From Paraphysomonas bandaiensis (taxonomy: Eukaryota > Chrysophyceae), in NCBI GenBank assembly GCA_965644295.1, contig CBFFRP010000386.1, forward strand, positions 1-64,000: a stretch of DNA of 64,000 bases. Direction: 5' to 3'. Positions 22,201 to 34,857 of the stretch are shown here, piece after piece. The notes under the pieces were generated by a model. The model did not search any database and was not told the origin of the DNA. It saw only the letters and a program-made list of their open reading frames with translations. Position 1 is the first letter of the stretch. Each line of letters begins with the position of its first letter. Both the position numbers and the translations under genes were made by a program.

Positions 22201-23761
22201 GTCAACTACGCCATCGAGCTCAGTGTATCCCACAGTTGTGAACTGCACCAATCCACGCATGACAAACATAATCTCGTCCGGCACATCACCCTTTTCTGCG
22301 ATAAGAGTTCCTGGTAGCGCCTGGAACGGCTTGCTATGTATAACAAGCTTTACAATGAAGTTCTCGTCACACTCCTTGAACAGATGAATGCGGTGGACTT
22401 CTGTGGAATAAATTGATAGAACAAGTTTATTAAGAAGATTCGGCGGCAGGTCGGTGAAAATTCCCGTCTCACCAAATGAAGACTTGCGACCAAGGAAATA
22501 CCCATACGCATCTCTGGCAGCAATCTTGAGTTTGGTGGGAAGGAGTTTCTCGTTCAGATATGCCTTTAGCTCATCCATCTTTTCCTTGAATGCTCTAGCC
22601 TGGGGGTTACGGCTTTCTATCAGTCGCGTCACCTGAGCAATCACAGCACCGAACAAGACTGCTCCAACAAGTTCAGTGCAGATACAGTATATACGCTCCG
22701 ATGAGTTCACCCCACTTATGTCTCCATAGCCTATCGAGAGCATTGTACTGATCGTCCAATAGAAAGAAGCGATATATCGAGTGCCCAGACTTGATGTCTC
22801 ATAACCGAAACGAGTTGTCCAAGTATTCCCATCCGGGTTCGGCCGATCATTGCTGTAGTCGGCGGGTACGTCATCACGTACATCGTCAGTGGTGAGGAAA
22901 TGCCAAAAGCATGACACAATATGTGCTACGAAGCATATCTCCAGCACCAGTTTCTGTACCCCCAAGAGAGCAGGATTGATGTTATATGAGTCTAAAAGTT
23001 TGCCAAACTTGCTGAGTTTCAAAACACGGAGGAGCTTAAGCATTCTAGTGAGACGGAGTATCTTGATCAGTCGCAGCGATTCCAACTGACTCCCACCCCC
23101 AGTGTACTTGTGGACGATAGAATCGAACGGCACGGTCGAGAAAAGGTCAATCCAAAACCACACCTTTAAATAATTCGAAGCAATTTTGCTACGACTAGTT
23201 ACTACTAATTCAGTTGTCGGATCTACAAATGAAGTGTTGAAGCTAAATAGTATATCCAATCCGAAAAGACTGTCCACCATTAGGTCAAACACAGATTCGC
23301 CATAACTTGGTGTAACTTGAAATCCTATTCGAAATGGAATGATGATAATAGAGTACAATATTAGCAAGCCAATAAAACAGTCCCACAGCATTTTCCAGAC
23401 ACCTTCGGGGTCAAAGAGGCTCATTTGCTCAAGTAGCTATCAAACAAAAACATTAGCAAAAAGACACACACACACGCATTAGTTATACCTCTTTAGAATG
23501 TTCTGCATATATTTTATCAGAACTAACAGATCCAGGACCTAAATCTCTTTTGAACTTTGTCTTTTTTGTGTTTCTAACAAGCTTTTCTCTCTGTATAATT
23601 GAGGCCGACTTAACGCCTTCCCAAAAACTAGTGTATGTGTCGATCTCAGCCAGCATCATCTCCCGCTCCTTCTGTTGCTCCAGTGCATCAGCAACAACCT
23701 TATCATTCGACTGATTCTTTTTTATCGTCTTCTTTGATACAGTTGCTGCCTTTGCAATCAT
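19264..23761 (-). CDS. Tandem cyclic-nucleotide-gated/KCNH-type K+ channel, two six-helix units
   Basis: A membrane cation channel of about 1481 residues in two exons (23761-23489 and 23436-19264, 52-bp intron). The first exon is a charged cytosolic head. Unit 1 has S1-S3, an S4 voltage sensor with regular Arg/Lys (LRLIKILRLTRMLKLLRVLK) and a pore with filter SIGYGD near residue 329. A C-linker and cyclic-nucleotide-binding fold follow. Unit 2 repeats the plan: S4 (KLLKVIRLMRLLKLARLAKL), pore TVGYGD near residue 871 and a second binding fold. GYGD predicts K+ selectivity. Two subunits in one chain imply assembly as a dimer of double subunits. A Ser-rich basic C-terminal tail of about 350 residues follows. 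Confidence 0.92.
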
Positions 23762-24474
23762 TTTCTTTGAATTGTATAGCGAATCGTGTGAATAGTAATG
23801 AGAAGTAATCAGAGCATATCACTCTTATAGCTCAGCATGTGGAGAAAGAGATGATGATATGGTCATTCCTAATATCTCCTCTGTCCTGTATCTCACTTGC
23901 AATCATCATAACTTCTACTCCTGATTGATCGAGATGTCTAGTGGGTAGTGGGGTGGAAGTTATATGAGAGATCACACTCCCCCGCACATACACATATATA
24001 CAGTACACGCTACTAGCTATACAGGCGTACATACTGTACATATATATACTGCTGTTATACGCATAATGCTGTACTATACTACAGCTCTCTGTCATACTGA
24101 ACGATGCATATAGCGGTCTCTATATGGAGGTCTCCATACAGGAGTGGGATGAGCTGCTGCTGCTGTGTACATATTCCTTCCAGGCGTTTCACTCGTTTCT
24201 TGTTCGAATATACAGGCATTAGAAATCTGGTGCTGGTGATGTCAGAGTCATATCTTCAAGGGGTACGAATACGCTGTATTAACAATAATACGGTTGGGAA
24301 ATGCTCAACAGAAGATGCAGACTGTATTGGTGATACTACGGCACATAATACAGGACACAACAGCAGCAGCTGTCTCTGTATGTGTATGTGTGTATGTGTG
24401 CAGATGTGTGTGATGATGCGGACATTAATGAGAATTAAGTTCCAGCACATCTACTCGATCTTGATGAGTATGAT
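23762..24474. other. Intergenic, no gene supported
   Basis: Contains TA/TG microsatellite-like sequence near 23990-24060 and 24380-24400. An open frame at 24104-24514 shows no domain and is Cys-rich only because of TG repeats. It probably holds the promoter of the channel gene. Confidence 0.5.
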
Positions 24475-26140
24475 ATGGGGTGTGGCGATGACGACTGCAA
24501 GACCATCACTCTGACAGCTCCATTGACTGTACAGCAGAGAGGCTCCAATCGAGACTCAGCGATAGAGACTGATGAGTTCTGTCAGCGGCTGCAAGAAAGA
24601 CAGGAATTAAATGATTCATTCAGACAGTTGACTGATAGTGATGTGGATCGGATGATTGAGATATTAAATAGCGTCATAGCGACTCGTATTGATATACACA
24701 CAGCCTCGCTAACGCGTCGGAGAGAGCAACTGATTAAATACCTGCAAGCGACTCTGTCACAGGCATGTATCGGGCAAAATACTAGACCAGATTGGACATA
24801 AGCGCAAATTTCGCAGAAATATAAACTTCGGCGCTTAAATTTGGCATTTAATGGATACATAACGGATAGAACGAAAGTAGATATTGCCGTTAAAATCCTA
24901 CGCAACATAACAGACACTTCGAATGAACAGCTCAACTTTGATAATTTCGGCGACGAAGAAAATGTAGAACAGAGGGATCGTGAATTTCATTTTGCCCCTG
25001 AACTCTATGTGAGCGGTCAAGCCTTCGGTGATGAAGCTGTGGAAATGTTATGTACTGCCCTGGAAGCCACTACAACACTGAAAAGGCTATATCTAGATTA
25101 TGAGGCTACTAGAATCCAACACTCTGCAGTGTTTAAATCTCGAGGAAAATTATGAGCTAAAATCTGAATATAAAGATGAAATTGGTGCATATCTTGTTCG
25201 CAGCCGTCATTTACGGGTACTGTATTTGCAGCGATACTCCGTGGAAGACGTCCCCCAGATACATCGTTCACAGACTAGTGAAGTTGTATTCGGAAATGAT
25301 ATGAAACGAACCCCGCATGCGCTAGTTGCATTAAAGGAAATGAAAAGTCGAGAGCAATTTGAGCGCGAGCTACGGTGTAGAATGGAACTAAAACAGACTC
25401 GTATAGAGGGGAAGGAAGCGTGTGGTGTAGTGGTTGATTTAGTGGGATGGCATGCTACGTCAGATGCTGATATGTGTGGCATTGTCACAGTATCCCCTCG
25501 ACGGAATGGAAACTGTGATGCGAGATGTAAAGAGTACGTTTAGTCTTGCCGCAAGGGCGGACTCCGCTGTGGCAGTTGCTTTGTAGCCAGCGCTTTACGC
25601 GCTATGACCTTCAAGAAACACTTACCTCGCTCACCAAATTGTTGTGTTAATTCAGCACTTACATGACGCATTGCGCACAGTGATCTCAAACTTCACAACA
25701 TACTATTCTCATAGACCCATCGATTAATTTTATACGATTTGGATGCTGCTGTATTAAGTGGAGCACTGCTTATAGTCCACCAGAACTATTTCGACTCTAT
25801 AAGAGTTCTAATTATCAATCAAGAGTTCTACTTATCCATCAAGATGCAAGTTTTGATGTTTGATCTATTGGAGTTATTTTATTTGAAATGTTCACAGGAC
25901 GACACCTTTTCCCACAGGATATAAGCGACGATAATATGGTTGATGTAGCTTCAGCAACGAAACTCAGTTTGTGGCTATGTATTAACGACGCATTATTCGA
26001 TATTGTATAGAAAGAATGCAACAATGCTGAGTTGAGATTGGATGCTCATTACCTGATCCGATGGTGTCTACAAGAGGACCCTATCCTGCGGCCCTGCGTT
26101 TTTGAAATTCTCACATTTTTACCCTTTGGCGTAAAACGCA
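24475..26140 (+). pseudogene. Broken LRR-protein kinase gene
   Basis: Reading the plus strand in pieces gives an LRR region (KYKLRRLNLAFNGY; ATTTLKRLYLDY; LQCLNLEENYEL; HLRVLYLQR) then a kinase domain. The kinase part shows the ATP-Lys segment ALVALKEMKSREQFEREL (about 25316), the catalytic loop HSDLKLHNIL (about 25675) and YDLDAA in place of DFG. It continues with YSPPELFRLY (about 25770), SIGVILFEMFTGRHLFP (about 25865) and WCLQEDPILRPCV (about 26070). Breaks: an in-frame TAA at about 24799, a frameshift near 25115, a stop at 25541, several stops before the catalytic loop, and TGA where the kinase family has the Trp of DVWS (about 25860). It is therefore a pseudogene. The DLD form is one I associate with stramenopile LRR kinases. 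Confidence 0.75.
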
Positions 26141-26226
26141 GCCCCCCTGATACCTTGTCTTTGGTGTAAACATCTAGTTAAAGTAATAAATACTTCAATA
26201 TCTGCATTCACAAAGCAAGATGTATA

Positions 26227-26440
26227 TTGTATTCACCTAGCCATCAATTTGTGAATGCAAATATTGTTGAGAAGCTCTTTAGTCGTGCAAAGTTGATTAT
26301 GACATCTGAGCATAGAAACACGAATCCATATCGTCTAGAATCGTTGCTATTCCTACGAGCCAATTGTAGGATGCTTATACCCTCCATGAAGCCCTGCAAG
26401 AAGATTCGTTGTCTGTTTTATTTAACTGAATTTGTAATTA
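26227..26440 (+). mobile_element. hAT transposase C-terminal remnant
   Basis: The frame contains NANIVEKLFSRAKLIMTS and NPYRLESLLFLRANCRM, the pattern of the hAT dimerisation region (VERLFS...LLFLRAN). Upstream catalytic parts are missing, so it is a dead fragment. 26440-26884 holds no gene; a palindromic-looking run of taatggccatatt and gccattaatgg near 26480-26570 is probably another repeat end. Confidence 0.7.
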
Positions 26441-26884
26441 AGAGAGCACCACACTATCTATTATCTACTTATAGTAGGTATTAATGGCCATATTAAATGC
26501 CGGGACATTTTTCTATAATGCCATTATAATCGCAACCATTTATGGCCCATTAATGGTTACCAGGTTCTGCTTCTAGCCATTATTCCTAGCCACCGTAGTT
26601 GCAATAAGGCAATGGTAACATGGTAACCGGGCTTGTGTAACAATTCATTGGTTTCCAAGTTGATATGATTCATACACCATGAGAAATTACCCAAACTATT
26701 TTCGTGACACACACAAAATAAGTGTACGAAGACAGAAATCAAAAGTTGAAAGTGGTATAGTTTACACCTTACAATTCAAGTTTTCGGAACAAAGCACTTG
26801 CACAGCACTAGCCGTGCATTTCATATTGATGCCCTCTGTAATCAGGGCTCTCATATTATTACAACTAACATTAATTTCCACTGA

Positions 26885-28198
26885 TTATGTCTTCTCTACA
26901 ACGCGACCTTTTTTGTTAGCTTTAAAATCTCGTCCTCCACCACTTCTCTTCTTGTCACTATTGCCCCCTTTGTTGTGATGCCCCTCCTTACCACCATTAC
27001 CACCGCCTCCGCGACTTCCACTAGATCCTCCTCCGCGACCAGCATTAGCTCCACCTCCGTGACCGCGTCCCCCACTTCTTCCTCCATGTCCACCGCGCCC
27101 GCCACCTCTACCCATATCTCGTGATATTGCTGCTTTCGCTCTGTGTAAAGGTAGATTAGTCACATCTCATACAATGCCAATAGGCTCTCACACCAAAATT
27201 TTACCTGCTCTCTGATAATGGTCTCCCGCCTCTGTCTGGAACTCTTCCAATCATCACCTTCTTTATAAAGCTCCCCGCCGTACTACCCACAGACTCCGAT
27301 CCGGTCACCCTCTTTGAGTGTTCGTGCAAAATCGACACAGGGGTGGATAGTACATCAGATACCTGCAGAGAGAACGCCATGTGACTAGGGATATAAAGGT
27401 GTATACAAAACGTACCGTATACACGGTAGGTTTCACTGAGAGATGCCGCCTCTGCGTGTCAATTGTAGACACTATTTCATCCTCGCGTCCGACAACCTTT
27501 CCTCCACGCATGAAGGATTGCATTGTGACGTCAAGGCGCTTTAGCAGCATACCTCGACGCAACGCAAAGTCCTGCAAAGAAATATTAAATTACAGGCAAA
27601 TACTAGACTCGTGATGTTAACTTACATCTATCAGAGCCTGTGCAACCCGTTGGAAAAGAGACTTCTGTGCGGGGGAGAGATTCACTGCGGCCAATCCCTT
27701 CAACACCGGTGGTGGGTTCGTCAACAACGACCGCGGCACCTTCTTTACTTTTTCTGAAAAATGTGGTAAAATTTCATGCATTGCCTGTGTTTCGTCCTAG
27801 TAGCACAAGTAGAGCATAAGAGTCGCAGAGTTGAGTTTAATATAATTACCGCCGCGTTTACATCTATTCGCATGTCGCGATTGATTCTGTCGAGCTGAAA
27901 TAAGATCTTTCCGCGATCAGAAGACATTTCAATCCTACTACGCTTATTTCCATTACGAGTAAAGTGTGCCATTCTTTCGGCCTATGTGACAAGAATAACA
28001 AAACTGTTGACGAGTTACAATGCTGACCTGAAGGTGTGTGCATAAGTAGTCCACCAGCCTATACGCGACAGACTCATCACGCACGAAGCAAGGCATCCGG
28101 GAACTTAGGGCAGCAATGACCTGTTCTTATAGCTGAGTGGTATTAACAGCACTAGATGAACACACCTGATCCACGTCGGGGCTATCACTAACTGGCAT
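26885..28198 (-). CDS. FAM98-family protein with glycine-rich tail
   Basis: FAM98 proteins are partners of the RtcB/DDX1 tRNA-ligase complex in animals. Six or more exons. Exon 1 begins MPVSDSPDVDQ (start 28198), and exon 2 ends VDYLCTHLQ, joined to AERMAHFTRNGNK. Diagnostic segments are RRGMLLKRLDVTMQSF (about 27535) and MIGRVPDRGGRP (about 27245), both close to the family consensus as I recall it. The last exon is a Gly/Arg-rich tail (GRGGGRGGHGG...), likely RNA-binding, like the FAM98A tail. It ends with a basic KKGRVVEKT. Introns are about 50-65 bp. The upstream exons were chosen because they supply the LQAERM-type segment of the family. Confidence 0.85.
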
Positions 28199-29422
28199 CA
28201 CCGAGTTGTCGTAATATCTACTAGAGTATTAACAGTAACAGAGAGGTATGTCTGAAACGTGCCTGAGCTTTCTAAGTAGCCAGGAGCATGCACTTGCAGC
28301 CATAGGGGAGAACTCCTGGCCAGTAAAGTCATCCGGTGTGAATCTGTGTCGTTGCATGAGTTACATATACGAGAGTCAATGCAGTGCAGCCGTTACCGAT
28401 AAGAGTCAGGTGACGACAGACTCGTTAGCTTATTGTTTATACTCTCAATGCAGTGTTCAGATATGGTCATTATTACTGTGTTCGAATGAGAAGATAATAT
28501 CAGCTGACGGGAGCTCAGTGCTACTAACTATGAGCACTTGTGCGTCTCTTAACAATCACACTCACTGCTCGTGTACCGCAATACACTGTACATATACACC
28601 AGTATACAATACCTTATAAGTGTACCTATACAGAGTACAGCAGTACTGGTATGTGTCCACTCTACTACACTGCTTTGGTGTATTCTTGCTTGTCGTAGAA
28701 CACTGTAATTTCCTTCCAATCATTTAGAAAAGTATAGATATGATTTGCTTATAAGAAAGAAAGTGAACTTCTCTCTCCCCTCCTTCTCTCGATATGATAC
28801 GAGAGGCTCAGGAGTGTATGTAGCTGACAACTAGTTAACAATAGACACCAATGCGTTCACAGAGAAGAGTTGAGATCTACAGGAAGGTACAGGCGCATAA
28901 GAGGAGCAATGTGATGTTGTGCATAAAGGGCAGTGAGCTGCTGCAAGATATCATACAAGTAAACAATGAGTCTGTGATGTGTCGGACCTCATGCAGCAAT
29001 GAGAGTGTCATTAGCACAGCCAGAAATATGCTGCGTGGTAGTTAAGATTTAAGTATCAGTTTCTTTCGGTGTATAGGTTTCGTTCGTTCGTTTGCGTGTT
29101 ATCACCACTTACTATAATTAAGCACTAAGCACGATGTCGGCAATGAAGCAGTGATATCCTAATGGATGGTCTCAGCAGAGGAAATACATCCCGCTCCTCA
29201 CTAGTGTGTATGTATTTGTGCATGTTAGCGGAGAACAGGAATAAGAGTTGTATGTGTGCAGTAGTAGTGAAAGTGCTATTGACCGAGTAACAGAATAATG
29301 AAGCGAATTACATGTTAGCGACGTGAATTAACACAGCGCAATTTTTATATAAGTTAAGAACTAGCCCACAAACTATATGTTTAAAGCTTCATGTATCAGT
29401 GCGAAGACAACGTGATAATTAA
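28199..29422. other. Intergenic, no gene seen
   Basis: About 1.2 kb between the FAM98 start and the PDI stop. Open frames at 28248-28619 and 28851-29045 have no recognisable motif, no intron pattern and no family resemblance. It is not part of any repeat detected elsewhere in the window. Confidence 0.5.
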
Positions 29423-31785
29423 TTATAACTCATCCTCGGGTAAGCTTACATCGGTACTGAGCTCAATATCATTTACTCGTAAGAATTGAATAATATCTTT
29501 AACTGTCCGTTCGCCATTGAACTCTACAACGCTGACTGTGTCCACGTCTTTTCTGTACGACATTTAAATAGTGAAAAAGTATAGGTAGTTATCATCTAAC
29601 CTGAACAGTAAGATGGTTGGAAAACCACGAATTCTAATATCGGGATAGCCGATATCATTCTTAGATCCATCTATTTTGGCAACCAATATTCGCCCAGTGT
29701 GCTGAGGGCCTGAAAGAGAGGAGGATGTTCGTACTCCTTGAAAAAGTTGTCCGAGTGCCTGAATGACAGGTTCTATTGACTTGCAATGAGCACACCTGGG
29801 CAACACGGATGTAATGTAAACTATGGAACATTAAAAAAGTTTCATACCACGACGCCACCACGAACAATATCACGTGTTCTGCAGATTCAACAACACTGCA
29901 CATTGTCAGACTCAAATAGTACACACACATGTACGCACATGTCATCGAAATTTGTAGACACCACTCTAACGACAGGGGATATTTGATGGTCATCGTCGTT
30001 GAGCTCCTCTTCTTCCTCACTTTCTGTTGACAGGGTTTGTGCAAGTCTACCTGCAAGGTAGTCATCCAAAAACTCCCTTAAACTTTCCTCTGTTAGAGTC
30101 GATTCAGGAATACTATCACTGCCAAAAATCTATTAGAACTAACACATAAGCGAATATAACAGAGCACCTATCATCTTCATCAACAATGTGAACTGTTCAA
30201 TTGAGAGACAACGTTAGCGAATATCTGACACCAGCAAAAAAAAAATCACCTGGAGTGTCCATAACATATTTCTTTGTATTGTCTGGATCTGTCATGTTAA
30301 CAATAATGACCTTGGGCTGGTCATCGGTAGACACATGAAAAGTTTTGTAGACATGCGTCTCACTGACAGGGATGTGCACAAATAAAAGTCTGTACGTTGT
30401 ATTAATATTCTACTTTAAGCAATTAAAACGTATGCTTACCTTCCTCTATAGTGCACGGACACTACATGTGCAACATCGAGACATGCCTCTCCCATGGCAC
30501 TACTAACATCGCAAAAGAGAAGAACGTGTGCCTAAAACCCGCTCAGTGATGTCGATAAAACATTCCGAACACGTACCTTGGGCACGTAAGGCCCTTGCAT
30601 GGACCTATAATTGCTGGGAGAGAACTGAACAATTGAGGGAACGGAAAGCTCGGCGATTACATATCTCATGTCATCAATGCTAGTACGATTAGCATTAATT
30701 CTGCGCACGACCGGCTACAGAAAATTAATTGTTGTATTAGCATACCACAAATTGAAATTCTCCACAGAGGCTTACACTTAAATCCATAGGTGGATAAACC
30801 ATCGACACAATGGTAGCAGCTGACGTCTAATACAAAATTGAACCACAGTCAGAAAACATAGAGTAATATTTCAATTACCAGAGGCACTTTGAAGTGATGT
30901 AATATATCATCAGAGCTTGATATCAAAAATTTGATAGTCTCATCACTCTCTTCAGCTGCTGCTAAAAAAGTCTTAGCAATTGCACTGTTCACTCCCTGGC
31001 AGAAATCAGTGCAAAGACTACAATTCAACGTGATCACTACCTGTGGGGCGCTATCCGCAACATCAGTACCATTGTTTCGAAAAATTCCCAGTATAACTTT
31101 GCTATGTATTCTGTTGGTATCAGACACGGTGTCTTTCATGGCAGGTCCAGCTCGAGCCTCCAACATCATATCCGAAACAGTGTTAACAAGTGTAGCAGAA
31201 GGGCCAGATTTTGATTTGATATATTGGACAATGTGGCTACATGTGAAAATTATGCATTCATAGGTATCGTATGGCAACGTACTCATATTCCCGCCGACCA
31301 GTATAAGTTGCTATTTGCCTTCCATTTTTATACAGCAAAAACGTGGGATACCCTCTAATTCCAAGTGACTCCGTGAATTCTCTATCAGTGGTACCGTCGA
31401 ATCTTCCCAATGTGCACTGGTCATACACATACACAGTAACGGCACAGAATCAAACAAGTGATATACTGAACCTCAACATTATCCTCACGCAGTTTCTGTG
31501 CGGCTTTGTAATAATCTGGCATAATTTGTTTGCAGTATCCGCACCTGAGAGACAGAGCATTACAATTTAGCAGCATATGCTCAGGTACATTACCATGGGG
31601 CATAATACTGTACTAGCACCATATTCGAAGCCTCCAGAACATCTGTGATATTGTCGCTGCTAAGATTAACAACTGCATCCATGTTCTATACATAATAATA
31701 AGAAAGCAGATGTGGTGGGTTCATGTATACATACATTAGCTGCCACTGCACCACACCACACTATAAATAAGAGATAAAGCTTCAT
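29423..31785 (-). CDS. Protein disulfide isomerase, two thioredoxin domains, ER-retained
   Basis: Oxidises and isomerises disulfides of secretory proteins. The start MKLYLLFIVWCGAVAAN is a signal peptide. The first thioredoxin domain has YYAPW joined by splicing to CGYCKQIMPDYY, then KIDGTTDREFTESLGIRGYP. A middle region follows with IKSKSGPSATLVNTVSD and the b/b'-type SSSDDILHHFKVPL. The second active site is VVASW joined to CAHCKSIEPV (about 29795), then GRILVAKIDGSKND and the cis-Pro RIRGFPTILLFR. An acidic stretch (STESEEEEELNDDD) precedes the second domain. The protein ends in EDEL, a KDEL-type retention signal; stop at 29423-29425. There are at least ten exons. Active sites CGYC and CAHC differ from the standard CGHC. 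Confidence 0.9.
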
Positions 31786-32156
31786 GCTGAGATAAACGGC
31801 AATAAACGAAATAATCTTAATATCAATCTGCTTCTAGACACCAGCAAAGTGTCCACTCGTTAATAACTGCAGCGCTACTATGCGCTCAGTTGAGAGCAGT
31901 GCTTACAGTACTGTACTGCTGTGTACATAGCATACGTATACGTATAGTATACTATAGTGGCACAGTATACAGTGCTGCACTCTACATGTACTACTGTGCT
32001 GTATATACCGGTATACACAATATACCTCCCTGTATTGAGAGGATCTACTGCACTGTACACTGTAGCATAGTATAGTAAAGTATAGAACACACGTACAGTG
32101 CAGCAGCAGATGTCTTGATTCAACACACTTCCAGTGACAAGTAATCAAATCACAGT
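31786..32156. promoter_or_regulatory. Divergent promoter region, PDI / metallophosphoesterase
   Basis: 371 bp separate two divergent genes, both encoding signal-peptide proteins. It is full of gtata/tatac dyads (31920-32090), for example cagtatacagtgctgcac and ctgtatataccggtatacac. No TATA box or initiator can be assigned with confidence. Confidence 0.4.
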
Positions 32157-34334
32157 ATGTTCATCCATCTCCTTCTCGTATCATCTCTGTGTGTATCTGT
32201 CTATTCACTGGGTCTCAATAGAGGTGTATATGACTGTGGCACATGTGTATTCTCTCTGCAGCATATGATCGACACAGACCCATCTAAGTATCCATCTCAC
32301 TCTATATCTGAGTCATTCTCCTCCGCATGTGACTCTCTATTTGGTACCACTGACTACTGCAAACAGTTTAACATGAACTATGATACATCCGCCCTGAAGG
32401 TGTCGTCCACTGCTCGCGCAGCATGTGAGGAGTTAGGAGCATGTTTTCCAGGCGAAAAGGAGCTATGGAAACAAGCGGATGCCACTTCTGATATAGATAT
32501 TCGTGTGGCTAAAGTACATGGCCCGCGCGGATATGACAAGATTCGTGTGTCGGCTATTTCAAATGAAACCATTAATTCGGAATTGTTCTCCTACTCACAG
32601 CCGTTCAAGTATCGATGGACCTCAAATACTCTCAATACTGGTGTATTGTCTGTAACACCAGGTCAAAAGACTTCGATCACTATACAGGATCAGACATTTG
32701 AGATCTACGTTCCTGAGGAAAACTCTCCTGTACGTGGAGCTTTGTTTGCAGACCCCTGCTACGCTAATGACTACGTTTGGTGCACATATCGGGATACGTT
32801 TAATACGTTCAATAGAAGTACAGAACTGTTGAATGCGATATCTGCTCATGGCGATACCGACTTTTGGATGTTATTAGGAGATAACTTTTACGATCAAACT
32901 GGCGAAATAACGGCGAACTGGTTCAATGCTTTGTCTTCGAAGACGAAGTCAATGGTATGAACATTTACATGTAGCTTATATTGGTGTTTGCGCACAGTGA
33001 GCTGTTTATGAGTTGATATAATAATTTTGTGCTCATGTGTTTTGACAGGTATACGGTACTGTACCAGGAAACCATGGTAACGCTGGCATAGTATAGCCAC
33101 TTGGGTGACTGAATGTGTTTTTTGTAGACTTTTGGATCATGTCTGCCCCACTGGTATGGATGCCGAAACAAGACCAGGTAGTGTCATGTCGTTATAGTGA
33201 TGTAATTGTATATATGCTCTACCCCTGAAGTAGATATCGTATATTGCTACATGTATATACCTCTTCCTCATTCTCCTACTTTGTCTGTACGCAGCTCGGG
33301 AATGGATTCATGCAATGGAACGGGCAAGACGTGGCATCTTCTGTGTACTCTGACGGTGGTGTACTTACAGAAGCTTATGACTTCAGCAACGATCCTGACG
33401 ATCCAAATGGGGATGCGCACAATTTACCTCCTGCGGGTGACTTCTTCTGGTACGCCACCGAAATGTGTTCTATATGCTGATACAGCACATTGCTTCTGAA
33501 CACTCAGTAATGAATTACTTGTTTACCAGGTACTATAAGCTTGGTAATGTAGGGTTTATAGCGTACTCTGGTGGCCACTCATACGAAGAAATGCTTCCTT
33601 ACTTCGAGGAATCATGTGAGTTCATGACCTCTGCTGACCCTGAAGCGGTTCTACTTCTCGGACACTGGAATTCTCCAGGTACTTGTTCTGCCATATTAGC
33701 AGTCCGCTGCATTGTTCAGTTTTATTCTTAGTACTGTGGTGGGTTGCGATTTATAGTCTTAGAGGTATTACTCTGTCTGCATGATTGATGCGATTTTTCT
33801 ATTGTAGGGTTAGGCTGTCCAAAGGATATGTTTGTCCCGGCCACATACCATGAGATTCTCTCTCTTCCAGCTTGCGCGCCAATCGCTGATAGAATGAAGT
33901 ACTTTATGGGACACGAGCACTGCAACAAAGTTGTTGAAAAAGATGTGGGATTCATGGTAATAAAATTGATTGTAAATTACTCTAGTACTTTTGTACTGTC
34001 GAGTGTAGTTCGCTCTGTATTTAAATCATTTTTGATTTGTGTATAGATCGCTGGCCAGGGAATGACCGCCTCGCTCCCTTGTGGGGGTAACTTTGGATTC
34101 CCTGTGGTCGACACGTATGGTGGAAACTTCACGGTGTATTTTTTCGATATTGCACAAGTGAGTATTTTATCTTTTTCCTTTCCGAGTTGTATAATGTGTT
34201 TCTCCCTTCAATCCACTTTTCAGGTTGATGAGTATGACAACTATGATAGCATCATTGACTGCATCACTCAGTACGGCGTGTCGTCATGCTATCACTTGGC
34301 AACAGTTTGGACTGACATTCCATTTGCTCAATAA
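32157..34334 (+). CDS. Secreted saposin-like plus calcineurin-type metallophosphoesterase
   Basis: The first residues (MFIHLLLVSSLCVSVYSLG) are a signal peptide. A six-cysteine pattern follows: CGTC, then CDSLFGTTDYC, then CEELGAC. This matches saposin-B spacing. The second half has metallophosphoesterase motifs: LLGDNFYD (about 32875), GNHD (completed across an intron at 33076/33128), LLLGHWNSPG (about 33655) and MGHEHCN (about 33910). Saposin plus this fold resembles acid sphingomyelinase architecture, but the substrate is unknown. Eight or nine exons with introns of about 55-110 bp; the stop is at 34332-34334. The first metal-site DxH is not obvious; ADPCY may occupy it. Confidence 0.8.
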
Positions 34335-34857
34335 CACTAATAGAAGTCAATGCGAAGTAAACCCATCAACACACACATTTGGTTTTATGAGTATTAAAAA
34401 TGTTGAGGTAGTGTTGCTATGCTATATATGAAGTATTACAATTGTGCTCTGGGGGGCAATATCAGACTTTGCATTTGATCACTGTATTTATCTTGCCCAC
34501 CTACGTCAGTGTGTTTTAGCGCAAAATAAAGTAAAAGTCATAGTTCTTTTGGCCGTATATTTTAGATACTATTGGTTCTTTCTCTTATGTTGAAAATTAG
34601 TAGGTGTAGGTGTATGACCGATTTATGTTAAAAAGGTTTGCAATGATTACCAGCATAATCAACTAGTAAAGTCAAGATGATATCTATATTATAGGAATAT
34701 CTAGTGCTGTCGAATTAATACGTGTATGTACGATTTAACCATAGAGCTGTATGCGAAGTAGATGTAGGAAATAGCTGGTGTAAACTAATTTTAGATTGAT
34801 CAGTGGAATTCGTGCTTTCATGATATTGAGACTTGAGACTGTAGTAGTGGACGTCGT
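34335..34857. other. Intergenic, no gene seen
   Basis: 3' flank of the phosphoesterase gene, including a possible poly(A) signal context (gcaaaataaagtaaaag at about 34521). No coding frame or known repeat was recognised. Confidence 0.5.

Noticed and set aside
25739-25924. TGA read as Trp (alternative genetic code) in the kinase remnant
   Set aside because: TGA terminates ACSL and polymerase eta at the expected places, and the kinase region has other stops and frameshifts.
28248-28619. Plus-strand 123-codon open frame
   Set aside because: No domain, no composition typical of the neighbouring genes, and it overlaps the region upstream of the FAM98 gene.
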